NCBI RefSeq assembly: GCF_016429015.1
Contig: NZ_JAELTU010000055.1
Location: forward strand, 1 to 41,352
Origin: Rhizobium sp. ASV20
Lineage (GTDB): Bacteria; Pseudomonadota; Alphaproteobacteria; Rhizobiales; Rhizobiaceae
Length of the DNA stretch: 41,352 nt
Direction of reading: 5' to 3'
The notes under the pieces were generated by a model. The model was not told where the DNA came from. It saw only the letters and a list, made by a program, of their open reading frames with translations, and did no database searches. The position numbers and the translations under genes are program-made. Shown piece after piece: positions 16,690 through 25,097 of this stretch; the stretch's first letter is position 1, and every line of letters begins with the position of its first letter.

Positions 16690-17565
16690 CTATCCACCGT
16701 TGGAATTGCGCCAGGAGTTGAAGTCCGACATGGTTTTGGTGGCAATTTTCTGCATGACAGCTGGAGGGACCGCCGTCCACGGATCGCCGCGCTTCAACGG
16801 AGCGCTTTCGGCGCCCTGGATTCGGTGGACGCGGTTGCCGGCACCATCCAGTACGTCCCACACATAGGTCACGGAGATTTGCGGGCCGTCCTCGAAAGCG
16901 GAGAGGTAGCCCTTCAGGATATAGCTTGCACTTGCGTCGCTGGAACTCTTGATCGTCAAGCCAAGCGAGCGGGCATCGGCGCCGAGCTGGCGCGATAGCG
17001 GCGTGACGGCTTGAACGGGTGCGCCAATGATCGGCAAGAAGCGAATGCTGTTGCCGCCGGGCGCAGCGGTTGGCGGCAGCGATGCCTGTTGCTGGTCCGG
17101 TTGCTGATCATCGGCGGCTTGCTGCTGTTGTTGCTGCTGGGGCTGCGGGTCTTCCGAGAGGCGGCGATCCGCCTCGCGCTGTTCGTCGCTCTCAGAAAAT
17201 TGATTGCCGCTGGCCGGAGGGATCGATGCGGTTCGGGCGCCGTCGAGGGGGCGGGAGGCGTAGGGATTGGTGCCGCTCGACTGGAGCGCTGAGGCCTGTT
17301 CGTCGAGCGAGCCGCTGCCGCCGTAGCTTTGTGGCTGATAGGCTTGCTGGGAGGTTTGCTGCTGATAGCCATAACTATCCTGCGAAGCCTGATAGCTTCG
17401 GCGGGGCTGCGGCGCGGCGGCCATGCGCTCGACCTCGCGCTGCGTAACGGGGCTGGAGCCGGCGTCGCCGATCGCCTCGGGCGGCGTCAAGGCGTCCGTG
17501 GTGTTGCAGGCAGAGAGCGCGATGCAAAAGCCGGCGACAGTCAATGTTAACCTGACCAGTCCCAT
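16690..17565 (-). CDS. Q-rich putative lipoprotein
   Basis: 291 residues. The signal peptide ends in a lipobox IALSAC with the acylated cysteine at 20. A disordered middle follows with two glutamine-rich blocks (about 58-80 and 141-160, including seven Q in a row). The C-terminal 120 residues (from about 170) look folded: RFLPIIGAPVQAV, SYILKGYLSAFEDG and VTYVWDVLDGAGNRVHRI. Envelope localisation is well supported; function is unknown. Lgt, which would attach the lipid, is encoded about 3.3 kb upstream on the same strand. The residue after the cysteine is Asn, not Asp, so an inner-membrane retention signal is not obvious. Confidence 0.82.
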   Translation of the reverse strand: MGLVRLTLTVAGFCIALSACNTTDALTPPEAIGDAGSSPVTQREVERMAAAPQPRRSYQASQDSYGYQQQTSQQAYQPQSYGGSGSLDEQASALQSSGTNPYASRPLDGARTASIPPASGNQFSESDEQREADRRLSEDPQPQQQQQQQAADDQQPDQQQASLPPTAAPGGNSIRFLPIIGAPVQAVTPLSRQLGADARSLGLTIKSSSDASASYILKGYLSAFEDGPQISVTYVWDVLDGAGNRVHRIQGAESAPLKRGDPWTAVPPAVMQKIATKTMSDFNSWRNSNGG

Positions 17566-17620
17566 TGGCGCGATCCTTCCTCTTTCCGGTCCTCCCGTTC
17601 AGGATCGCTACTTTACGCCG

Positions 17621-18772
17621 CTAACGGTTAAGAAATTCGAGTGGGTGCCGGGAGAGGGCTTTCGGAGCCTGGGACGTGGTCAGATAGGTCTGTCCGAGCG
17701 TCATGGCGGTGCCGCTGTCGGAGTCCATGATGATCATGTGGACGAAAAGAGACATATTCTCCGCGATTTCCTGCGGATTGCCCATGTGGAACATCTCATG
17801 CTCCATCCACGAAGGCGAGAAGCGAGCGCCAAGCGAATAGCCGCAGGCGTTCAGCCGGTGGCGCGCGAGACCACGCTCATCCATGATCTTGGCATGCACA
17901 TCGAAAACATCGCCGAACGTATGGCCCGGCGTCAGGACCGTCTCGATAGCCTGCAGGGTTTCCAGGCAGGCGCTGTAGAATTCGCGATGGCGATGGCTGG
18001 GGTTGCCGATGACGACAGTGCGCATCATCGCCGCATGATAGTGGGCGTCGACACCGGCCCATTCGAGCGTGAGCTGGTCGTCGGCATCGAGCTTGCGGCG
18101 GCCGGCCTTGTAGCGGCAGAGCAGAGCCTCTCGGCCAGAGCCGATGATGAATTCGTTGGCGGGATAGTCGCCGCCGCCCCTGAAAACCGCTCCTTGCATT
18201 GCAGCCAGAATATCGGCTTCGTCAGCGCCTGGCTTGATCAAGGACAAGGCGGCATCGAGCGCGTCGTCTGCCAGTGCCGCGGCGCGTTCGACGCGGGCGA
18301 TCTCCGCGGGGCTCTTCGTCAGACGCAGGCGGCTGATAATATAGGAGGCATCGACAATCTGGCCGAAGCTGGAAAGCTGATGGTCAAGCAGGTGGGCAAT
18401 GCGGCCAGTCATGCCATGCGTGTCGTATTCGACGCCGATGCGCGCACCGAGAAGATCAAGCTCGACGAGCAGTTCCTTGAGATCCGCCGCCGGATCGGCA
18501 TTGGGGCGATCAACCCAGATGCGGATATCTGTGATGGTTGATGTCAGCTGCGCCTGGCGAAGATCCGCAGAGCGCGTCAGAAGCGCCATCGATCCGTCCG
18601 CCTTGACGACGAGCGACTGGAAGAAGCAATAGCCGAACGTGTCGTAGCCCGTCAGCCAATACATGCTCTCCTGCGCGAACAGCAGCATGGCATCGAGCTT
18701 TTCTTCCTGCATTCTGGCAAGTAGCCGGGCGAGACGGGCATCGAATTCGCTGCGTTCGAACTGCAGGGCCAT
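17621..18772 (-). CDS. M24-fold (creatinase/prolidase-like) protein with altered metal site
   Basis: 383 residues with the two-domain layout of creatinase and aminopeptidase P: an N-terminal domain containing MYWLTGYDTFGYCF (37-50) and a pita-bread C-terminal domain. In metallopeptidases five residues bind two metals. Here the first Asp position is LEWAG (Glu237), the second reads MMRTV (Met250), and the usual Glu in TIEPG reads FVHMII (His345). A two-metal centre therefore seems lost. Metal-free family members such as creatinase, and relatives such as ectoine hydrolase, are the better models; the substrate is unknown. The start at 18772 follows the pgeF stop by one base, so translation is coupled. 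Confidence 0.8.
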   Translation of the reverse strand: MALQFERSEFDARLARLLARMQEEKLDAMLLFAQESMYWLTGYDTFGYCFFQSLVVKADGSMALLTRSADLRQAQLTSTITDIRIWVDRPNADPAADLKELLVELDLLGARIGVEYDTHGMTGRIAHLLDHQLSSFGQIVDASYIISRLRLTKSPAEIARVERAAALADDALDAALSLIKPGADEADILAAMQGAVFRGGGDYPANEFIIGSGREALLCRYKAGRRKLDADDQLTLEWAGVDAHYHAAMMRTVVIGNPSHRHREFYSACLETLQAIETVLTPGHTFGDVFDVHAKIMDERGLARHRLNACGYSLGARFSPSWMEHEMFHMGNPQEIAENMSLFVHMIIMDSDSGTAMTLGQTYLTTSQAPKALSRHPLEFLNR

Positions 18773-18773
18773 A

Positions 18774-19556
18774 TCAACTCGTCTCCGCGATGGCGATTGC
18801 TGAAATCTGCCGGCCGTAATCCGGCTCCTTCGCATGCGTCGTGCGGCGATAGGAGAAGAAGCGGTCGGCGTCCGGATAGGTGCAAAGGTTCAGGCTTTCG
18901 GCCGTCACGCCCGCTTTGCGCAAGCGATCGACAGTCAAAGCCGGCAGATTGAACATCGCATGACCGGTTCGTTCGGACGGTACGAAATATTTGCTGTAGC
19001 CGGCGTCGTAGGCCAGGAAGCGGTCCACGAATTCCGGGCCTACCTCGTAGCTTGCCTGGCTTATGGAGGGACCGAGACAGGCGACGATAGCCTCGCGGCG
19101 GGCGCCGAGCGTCACCATTGCATCAATGGTGTTTTCGAGTACGCCGGTCAGCGCGCCTTTCCAGCCGGCATGGGCCGCGCCGATGACGCGATTTTCCGGA
19201 TCGGCGAAAAGGATGGGGCCGCAATCGGCGGCCAATACGCCAAGCGCGATACCGGGCGTGGCCGTGACCATGGCATCGGCTTCCGGACGGTTTCCATCGT
19301 AATTGACGTCAACCATCATGACATCAGGCGAATGAACCTGATGGACAGTGACCAGCTTCTGCGCCGGGAGGCCGAACCAATCGGCAACGCGACGGCGGTT
19401 CTCCTGTACGTGCTCGCGATCGTCCTTGGAGCCGAGCCCGACGTTCAATCCGCGATAAATACCCTCGGAGACGCCGCCGGCACGGGTGAAATAGCCATGA
19501 CGAATGCCGGCAGCCTCGGCGGCGCTCAGCAGCGTGCTTGCAATTGGTGTCGGCAA
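18774..19556 (-). CDS. pgeF: peptidoglycan editing factor PgeF (YfiH, laccase-domain family)
   Basis: A 260-residue protein of the YfiH/DUF152 family. The E. coli homolog removes L-Ser wrongly put in place of L-Ala in peptidoglycan precursors, and other members show purine nucleoside or oxidase activity. The metal-binding triad is visible: His75 in VHQVHS, Cys112 in AADCGP and His129 in AAHAGWKG. The C-terminal CTYPDADRFFSYRR segment is also typical. It follows midA by 134 bases and runs directly into the M24-like gene, which starts one base after its stop. Confidence 0.93.
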   Translation of the reverse strand: MPTPIASTLLSAAEAAGIRHGYFTRAGGVSEGIYRGLNVGLGSKDDREHVQENRRRVADWFGLPAQKLVTVHQVHSPDVMMVDVNYDGNRPEADAMVTATPGIALGVLAADCGPILFADPENRVIGAAHAGWKGALTGVLENTIDAMVTLGARREAIVACLGPSISQASYEVGPEFVDRFLAYDAGYSKYFVPSERTGHAMFNLPALTVDRLRKAGVTAESLNLCTYPDADRFFSYRRTTHAKEPDYGRQISAIAIAETS

Positions 19557-19690
19557 CTGGAGCGTTCCTTGAGTTCTGGTTTTGCCTGTCGTGCGATGAA
19601 TAACGCAGCCACGGCGAAGCAGTTCGATTTAACCGGGATGTTGACCCGGCGCGGCGCTGACTGTCAATCCGCAGGATCGACAGTCATTGT

Positions 19691-20788
19691 TCAGCTGACG
19701 GGACGAAAGGGCAGGAGATCGATCGCCGGGCTCGAAACTGCGAGAGCCTTGAAGAGCTCGCCCATCTTGCCTTCGCCGGCCGCAGCCAGCCTTTCCACGG
19801 CGATCTGGATATTCTCCTGCGTCGTCGCATCCTGGTCGCGACCGAGCGCTGCCGCCCGTTCCAGCAGGCCGAGCCCGACAAGAAAATCGCCCTGATGGCA
19901 GCATCCGTTAATGTGCATGCCGGAGGCGAGTGCGGTTTGGGCCAGGTCTTGAAAGTCGACGTGGCTGGTCAGGTCCGCTTCGCCGGGATGTTCCAGCGGC
20001 GGGTCGTATTCGTGCATGCGCACCGCCTGCAGCGTGTCGCCAAAGCCGGTGGCCATGTGCCCGTAATCGATGGCAAGCGCTGTGCCGCCATGGGCTGCCA
20101 GCCTGTCACAGATCGTTGTCATCACGGCCTGACGGGCGGGGGCGATTTCAAAGATGGCGCCGATCGGCGGCAAGCCGCCATCCGGCAGAAGAGCGGGATC
20201 GAGCGTTGCGACGCCGGTTGTGAATGTCAGCTCGTCATTGATATCGAGCCCAACCGCGCGCTCGCGAAAACCGCTCTGTGTGCGCACGAACTGGCGGATA
20301 GGTATGGCGTCGAAGAGCTCGTTGGCGGCAAGCAGGGTGAAGCCGGCAGGTACTTCACCGAAGTCCGTATGCCACATGATCTTCGTGCCATGCGCCTCCA
20401 GCGTCTGCTTCTGAAAGCCCTGCAGCCTTTCGCTGGTTTCGACCAGATGCACCGTCATGGCGTCATAGAGCTGCGGCGCGAGCTTACCGATGACGCGCAG
20501 CATGTCGGCCATCATGGTGCCACGGCCGGGGCCGATCTCGACGAGCCGCACGTCAATCGGCGTGCCGTGGCGTTGCCATGCATGCACCATGAAGACGCCG
20601 ATCATCTCGCCGAAGAGCTGGCTGACCTCAGGTGCGGTGACAAAGTCACCGGATTGGCCGAAAGGTTCACGCGTCTTGTAGTAGCCATGCACCGGATCGG
20701 CGAGACACAGCGAAAAATAATCGGTGATGCTCAATGGCCCATTGGTGCGGATGATGGCTTTTATCTTTTCCCCGAGCGCCGTCGTCAT
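19691..20788 (-). CDS. SAM-dependent methyltransferase of the MidA/NDUFAF7 family
   Basis: 365 residues of the DUF185 family. The mitochondrial member NDUFAF7 dimethylates an arginine of a complex I subunit and is needed for complex I assembly. Evidence: the opening ITDYFSLCLADPVHGYY (21-37), GDFVTAPEVSQLFGE (47-61) and the SAM-binding loop EIGPGRG (84-90), all conserved. It lies between lgt and pgeF, each about 80-130 bases away. The link to complex I is from the family, not from the local genes. Confidence 0.93.
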   Translation of the reverse strand: MTTALGEKIKAIIRTNGPLSITDYFSLCLADPVHGYYKTREPFGQSGDFVTAPEVSQLFGEMIGVFMVHAWQRHGTPIDVRLVEIGPGRGTMMADMLRVIGKLAPQLYDAMTVHLVETSERLQGFQKQTLEAHGTKIMWHTDFGEVPAGFTLLAANELFDAIPIRQFVRTQSGFRERAVGLDINDELTFTTGVATLDPALLPDGGLPPIGAIFEIAPARQAVMTTICDRLAAHGGTALAIDYGHMATGFGDTLQAVRMHEYDPPLEHPGEADLTSHVDFQDLAQTALASGMHINGCCHQGDFLVGLGLLERAAALGRDQDATTQENIQIAVERLAAAGEGKMGELFKALAVSSPAIDLLPFRPVS

Positions 20789-20866
20789 TCGTTGCTTTCG
20801 CTAATGCGTGACCCCGACAAGCTGGGAGTGCCTTTCGACAGAAGCCACGCGATATTAAACCTCAAC

Positions 20867-21754
20867 TCAAGCCGGCTGCCTGGCCGCTGCCCGGCCGGCA
20901 CGAACGACCGCCCACAGGCCGATGGCAATCATCGGAAGCGACAGCACCATGCCCATCGTCAGCCAGTTCGTCCCGAGCAGATAGCCGAGCTGCCTGTCAG
21001 GTTGACGGAAGAATTCGACAAAAATACGCGAGAGTGCGTAGCCGATAATGAAAATACCACTGACTGTCCCCGGTTTCTTCAGCGCGAGTGTCCATCGAGT
21101 GAGCGCGAACAGGACTAAAAACAGTACGATGCCTTCGACGCCGGCTTCGTAAAGCTGGCTTGGGTGGCGCGGATCGGGACCGGCAGCGCAGATTCCGTTG
21201 TTGGCATCGATCAGATGCTGGCTGCAGAACACCATCGCCCAAGGAACGTCGGTGACCCGGCCCCAAAGCTCGCCATTGACGAAATTGGCGATGCGGCCAA
21301 AGAAGAGCCCGATCGGTGCAACGGCTGCGACGATGTCGAACATGCTCCAGACCGGAATCTTATTGCGTCTGGCAAACAAAAACATGGCGATGGTCGTGCC
21401 GGTTAATCCGCCATGGAAAGACATGCCGCCCTTGTTGATCTGTATGGCCCGTATCGGATCGTTCAAAACCGGCCCCAGATCGTAGAACAGGATGTAGCCG
21501 ATACGGCCACCCAGAACGATACCGACCGCGGCCCACAGGATGAAGTCATCCAGATGCTGGCGCGTCATCGGCGCGGTATCGTTCAGCCACAGCTTGCTGT
21601 TGTCGATCAGCTGCCTTGCATAGAGCCAGCCGAGCAGAATACCCGCCACATAAGCAAGCCCGTACCAATGAACAGGGACCGGCCCGAGCCAAATGGCAAC
21701 CGGATCGAGATCCGGAAATGGGAGAATGGCGGCGAGATTGGCAGATGTCAGCAA
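20867..21754 (-). CDS. lgt: prolipoprotein diacylglyceryl transferase
   Basis: An integral inner-membrane enzyme that moves diacylglycerol from phosphatidylglycerol to the lipobox cysteine, the first step of lipoprotein maturation. The 295 residues have about seven helices and the family signature GRIANFVNGELWGR (153-166). His114 in MSFHGG and Arg154 match the essential residues of the E. coli enzyme (His103 and Arg143). The start is a TTG at 21754; I found no in-frame ATG at a sensible place and the ribosome site is weak, so the start is less certain than the call. It heads the minus-strand run lgt-midA-pgeF and is divergent from the BMFP gene. Confidence 0.96.
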   Translation of the reverse strand: MLTSANLAAILPFPDLDPVAIWLGPVPVHWYGLAYVAGILLGWLYARQLIDNSKLWLNDTAPMTRQHLDDFILWAAVGIVLGGRIGYILFYDLGPVLNDPIRAIQINKGGMSFHGGLTGTTIAMFLFARRNKIPVWSMFDIVAAVAPIGLFFGRIANFVNGELWGRVTDVPWAMVFCSQHLIDANNGICAAGPDPRHPSQLYEAGVEGIVLFLVLFALTRWTLALKKPGTVSGIFIIGYALSRIFVEFFRQPDRQLGYLLGTNWLTMGMVLSLPMIAIGLWAVVRAGRAAARQPA

Positions 21755-22016
21755 GATCGTCAGGCCCGTTGTCGCATGTTTCCCGAAGGCACCCTGCCTT
21801 TTCGGTGTGAGAGCATGCTATATCCAAATGTGCGCGGAACATGGCGTTCGCTATCGAAACGGTCAAGTCGATTGTTATTGAGGCCGTCCGGGCCAGACCT
21901 GTTGTCCCGTCCTATCTCAATTTGCTTGCATCGGCTCCTTGGAAATCCTACCTCCACTCTATCTGGCCCAGATAGATGCCTGACCGTTGAGGGCCGACGG
22001 CCGCAAGGAGATTGCT

Positions 22017-22277
22017 ATGAGCACTGGACCGAACCGTATCATGGATGAATTCGCCAAGCTGATGACCGATGCCGCCGGTGCTGCCCAGGGCGTGCGCCGC
22101 GAAATCGAGACGGCTTTCAATGCACATGCCGAGCGTTGGCTGAACAGCATGGATATCGTAAAGCGTGAGGAGTTCGAGGTCGTTCGCGAGATGGCCATCA
22201 AGGCGCGCGACGAAAACGACGCGCTGCTTGCGAGAATCGAAGCACTGGAAGCAAAGCTGGCGTCCGAAGGCAAGTAA
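22017..22277 (+). CDS. BMFP/UbiK-family accessory protein
   Basis: An 86-residue small protein of the DUF526/BMFP group. It opens with MSTGPNRIMDEFAKLMTDAAGAAQG, an amphipathic helix, and ends in a coiled coil (ALLARIEALEAKL), the expected plan. The gammaproteobacterial homolog UbiK helps assemble the ubiquinone-making complex; the Brucella protein is described as membrane fusogenic. The ribosome site AAGGAG is nearly perfect and decides the start at 22017. It is divergent from lgt and followed by a strong terminator, so it is a single-gene unit. Confidence 0.88.
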   Translation: MSTGPNRIMDEFAKLMTDAAGAAQGVRREIETAFNAHAERWLNSMDIVKREEFEVVREMAIKARDENDALLARIEALEAKLASEGK

Positions 22278-22300
22278 CACGCATTTCGCTACTAAAGATC

Positions 22301-22330
22301 TGCGCGGCACACGTATGCCGCGCATTTTTT
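22301..22330 (+). terminator. intrinsic terminator after the BMFP gene
   Basis: TGCGCGGCA (22301-22309) and TGCCGCGCA (22316-22324) form a perfect 9-bp stem with a 6-base loop, followed by six T. It lies 23 bases after the stop codon. Confidence 0.93.
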
Positions 22331-22664
22331 ATGAAAATTTTATCTGTTTTTCCACCTGTGGACATCGGCAAAAAAGCCAATCGTCAGAGTCGGTTATGAC
22401 TCCCTTCTGAATAGGTGTCCGAAGAGCTGTCCACAGCGCCTTTTCCAAAAACGAAGCTCAGGGGCTGGCAGGCCGGGCATGCCGCTATACACTGATTTTA
22501 AATGATGATTCGAAACGGACTTGGTAAGCTCCGGGCAGGGTGGACGCGTTAGTCTGGCAGCCGTTCAACATCATCCCGAGGATGTTTCCGGAGTAAAACT
22601 GTTTGCGTTCTCTCAGTGTTGAACCACGTGAAAACTGCATTCGTTCCGGTCAAGAAGGTGCTGC
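22331..22664. other. gene-free region upstream of the YbjN gene
   Basis: 334 bases with no convincing open frame. It holds CTGTGGAC near 22355 and its complement GTCCACAG near 22430, about 75 bases apart, each resembling the core of a DnaA box but with two mismatches to TTATCCACA. The later part must contain the promoter of the YbjN-proC unit, but I cannot place it. Confidence 0.5.
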
Positions 22665-23165
22665 ATGAGCCTGATGGAAGTGGAAGTCGAACGACAATCG
22701 AATCCGGTTGACATGATCGAGTTCGTGGCCGCGAACAACGACTGGTCGTTCGAGCGGTCCGGCGAGGACGAAATCGCCATGACCGTCGAAGGGAAATGGA
22801 CCGATTATCATGTTTCTTTCTCGTGGATGGAAGAATTCGAGGCGCTGCATATCGCCTGCGCCTTCGACGTGAAGGTTCCCGAACCGCGCGTCAACGAGGT
22901 GATCAAGCTGCTATCCTGCATCAACGGACAGGTGCTGATGGGCCATTTCGATCTGTGGCGCCAGGAAGATATCGTAATCTTCCGTCAATCGCTGCTGCTC
23001 TCGGGCGGCGCTGAGCCCACCAACCGACAGGTGGAAGTGCTGCTTTCCAATGCGCTCGACACTTGCGAGGCGTATTATCAGGCCTTCCAGTTCGTTGTGT
23101 GGTCGGGCCTCGATGCCAACCGGGCGATGGAAGCCGTGCTTTTCGAAACCGTAGGCGAAGCGTGA
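22665..23165 (+). CDS. YbjN domain-containing protein
   Basis: A 166-residue cytoplasmic protein of the YbjN family, whose fold resembles type III secretion chaperones and whose E. coli member affects motility and stress tolerance. The family look is seen in NPVDMIEFVAANNDWSFER (13-31), ALHIACAFDVKVPE and LLSCINGQVLMGHFDLW. The proC ATG follows its stop after one base, so the two are translated together. The same pairing is common in Rhizobiales from memory; the reason is not known. Confidence 0.88.
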   Translation: MSLMEVEVERQSNPVDMIEFVAANNDWSFERSGEDEIAMTVEGKWTDYHVSFSWMEEFEALHIACAFDVKVPEPRVNEVIKLLSCINGQVLMGHFDLWRQEDIVIFRQSLLLSGGAEPTNRQVEVLLSNALDTCEAYYQAFQFVVWSGLDANRAMEAVLFETVGEA

Positions 23166-23166
23166 T

Positions 23167-24006
23167 ATGACGAGCGAACATTCCGCCAGCACCCTGGCAT
23201 CCTCCGGACCCATCATCCTGATCGGTGCGGGCAACATGGGAGGCGCGTTGCTGACGGGATGGCTGAAGAACGGCGTGTCCGGATCTTCTGTGATTGTCGT
23301 CGATCCCAATCCATCCGAAGCGATGCGCCAGACGATTGCCGATGCTGGCGCAAGCCATTTGACCGGCGTTCCCGCGGGTATCACCGCCGGCGTTCTGTTC
23401 GTCGCCGTCAAGCCTCAGGTGATGGATGCGGTCTTGCCGCCATTTAAAGCGATTTTAGGCGCGGAGACGGTTGTCGTCTCCATCGCCGCCGGCAAGACGA
23501 TTGCCTCGCTTGAGAAAAATCTGGGACCGGCCGCGACGGTGCGTGCCATGCCGAACACGCCTGCCATGGTCGGACGCGGTGTCACCGGCGCCTTTGCGAA
23601 CGCCAGGGTCAGCGAGCGGCAGCGGCAGCTCGTTCAGGATCTCCTGAAGGTCTCCGGGCCAGTCGAATGGGTCCCGGAAGAGGCCGATATTGATTCGGTG
23701 ACAGCGGTTTCAGGCAGTGGGCCTGCCTATGTTTTCTATCTCGTCGAATGCATGGCGGAGGCGGGGCGCAAGCTCGGCCTGCAGGCGGACCTCGCTATGC
23801 GGCTTGCACGGGAGACTGTCGCGGGGGCTGGTGAGTTGCTCCATCAGTCCCCCGACGACGCATCGCGCTTGCGCCAGAACGTGACTTCGCCCGGCGGCAC
23901 CACTGCTGCGGCTTTGGGCGTGCTGATGGCTGAAGACGGTATGCAGCCCTTGTTCGATGCAGCGCTGGAAGCGGCGCGCAGGCGGGCAGAGGAGTTGGCC
24001 GGTTAA
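23167..24006 (+). CDS. proC: pyrroline-5-carboxylate reductase
   Basis: The last step of proline synthesis: pyrroline-5-carboxylate plus NAD(P)H gives proline. The 279 residues match the family. The Rossmann loop IGAGNMGGALL is at 19-29, AVKPQ marks the cofactor site, and SGSGPAYVFY and TSPGGTTAAAL form the substrate-binding and dimer region. The amino end carries about ten extra residues before the Rossmann strand. The start at 23167 lies one base past the YbjN stop. Confidence 0.96.
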   Translation: MTSEHSASTLASSGPIILIGAGNMGGALLTGWLKNGVSGSSVIVVDPNPSEAMRQTIADAGASHLTGVPAGITAGVLFVAVKPQVMDAVLPPFKAILGAETVVVSIAAGKTIASLEKNLGPAATVRAMPNTPAMVGRGVTGAFANARVSERQRQLVQDLLKVSGPVEWVPEEADIDSVTAVSGSGPAYVFYLVECMAEAGRKLGLQADLAMRLARETVAGAGELLHQSPDDASRLRQNVTSPGGTTAAALGVLMAEDGMQPLFDAALEAARRRAEELAG

Positions 24007-24130
24007 GGCAGGTACGGGAAAACTGCACAGCGGCTTTCCCTCCGAAATAGCACGAAGACAATGAGCTGGAGCGGTGGGTGCTGAATGGAAGCACTACACC
24101 GCTTTGGTTTTCTATAGGAAAGGCAGAGGC

Positions 24131-24472
24131 ATGACGGAAGAAATCACCTTTGGCGATTTCGAGCGCGTAGACATTCGCGTCGGGACAATCATCGAGGCTG
24201 AGATCTTTCCGGAAGCGCGCAAGCCGGCATACAAGCTGCGGGTCGATTTCGGACCGGAAATCGGCGTCAAGCGGTCGTCGGCGCAGATTACCGTTCACTA
24301 TACGCCGGAGACGCTGATCGGACGGCAGGTGCTCGCCGTCGTCAATTTCCCACCGCGCCAGATCGGGCCGGTTCGCTCCGAGGTGCTGACTTTGGGCTTC
24401 GAGGATGAGGCGGGAGCGATCGTTCTCGCCGCGGTGACGCAACCGGTGCCGAACGGCAAGAAGTTGATGTAA
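24131..24472 (+). CDS. CsaA-like tRNA-binding domain protein
   Basis: A 113-residue single OB-fold domain of the EMAPII/Trbp111 type. FGDFERVDIRVGTIIEAEIF (7-26), the PAYKLRVDFGPEIG strand, VLAVVNFPPRQIGPVRSEVL and the end VPNGKKLM are the expected landmarks. The B. subtilis CsaA is a chaperone that helps protein export; free-standing members also bind tRNA. Length equals the family norm. The ATG at 24131 follows a purine-rich GGAAAGGCAGAGGC. The gene lies 124 bases after proC, so it may have its own promoter. Confidence 0.9.
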   Translation: MTEEITFGDFERVDIRVGTIIEAEIFPEARKPAYKLRVDFGPEIGVKRSSAQITVHYTPETLIGRQVLAVVNFPPRQIGPVRSEVLTLGFEDEAGAIVLAAVTQPVPNGKKLM

Positions 24473-24504
24473 GCGGCTGCCCTTTCTCAGCCGAAAGGGC
24501 AGGT

Positions 24505-25086
24505 TCAGTGAATATCTCTCGACACGGGATCCGTCATGCTGAAGTGGAGAAATTCCGCTTCGAAGCCTTCACGTTGGGGCGAGCAGAAGGCCGGCCCGAC
24601 TGCTAGTTCCTCCAGCGTCGGATCGAACCAGGCAAGCCTTGCCATCCGCCATTCCTGCATCCGGTCGGTGCTATACTGGATGAAAAGAGCGTCGCCGTTG
24701 CGCGTCACCCGCACGGACATGGCGTCGAAGTCATGGTCGAGCCGGAAGGCAGACCAATCGGAATTGCCGTTGGTGACGACGACGCTGAAATGCTTGGCGC
24801 CGTCGGTGTATTCGATCCCGCACTTCATCCAGTGTCTGGCGTCATGGCGGATCATCAGGCCGGCCTGATCATAGAGGTCGTGGTAGTGTCCAGTGAAGGT
24901 CACCTCCGCGGTAAAATCACCGCGGCGGGGCTTGCCAAGAAAATGACCGTTGTCGCGATGGAAGCCGTAATAGGTTTCCTGCCAGAAATCGGTCTTGTTG
25001 TCCGAGCGCACGAACAGCCGACCCTGGTTCATTTCCCACGCCTGCGGTGCATTCAGCCAGTGCATGCCATCGATATCGATCGGCAT
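24505..25086 (-). CDS. DUF1349 protein, concanavalin-like fold
   Basis: A 193-residue protein without signal peptide. The pattern FWQETYYGFHRDNGHFL, GDFTAEVTFTGHYHDLYDQAGLMIR and MKCGIEYTDGAKHFSVVVTNG is typical of DUF1349, a beta-sandwich related to lectins and glycosidases. E. coli YgcU-like and yeast relatives are annotated only as regulators or unknown. The gene is 11 bases after the histidine kinase stop, the last gene of the MarR-OmpR-kinase run. A link between signalling and sugar binding is suggestive but unproven. Confidence 0.85.
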   Translation of the reverse strand: MPIDIDGMHWLNAPQAWEMNQGRLFVRSDNKTDFWQETYYGFHRDNGHFLGKPRRGDFTAEVTFTGHYHDLYDQAGLMIRHDARHWMKCGIEYTDGAKHFSVVVTNGNSDWSAFRLDHDFDAMSVRVTRNGDALFIQYSTDRMQEWRMARLAWFDPTLEELAVGPAFCSPQREGFEAEFLHFSMTDPVSRDIH

Positions 25087-25097
25087 CGTATGTCTCC

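Noticed and set aside
19895..21118. 407-codon plus-strand frame across midA and the end of lgt
   Set aside because: It spans two genes with clear enzyme motifs on the other strand and has no domain of its own.
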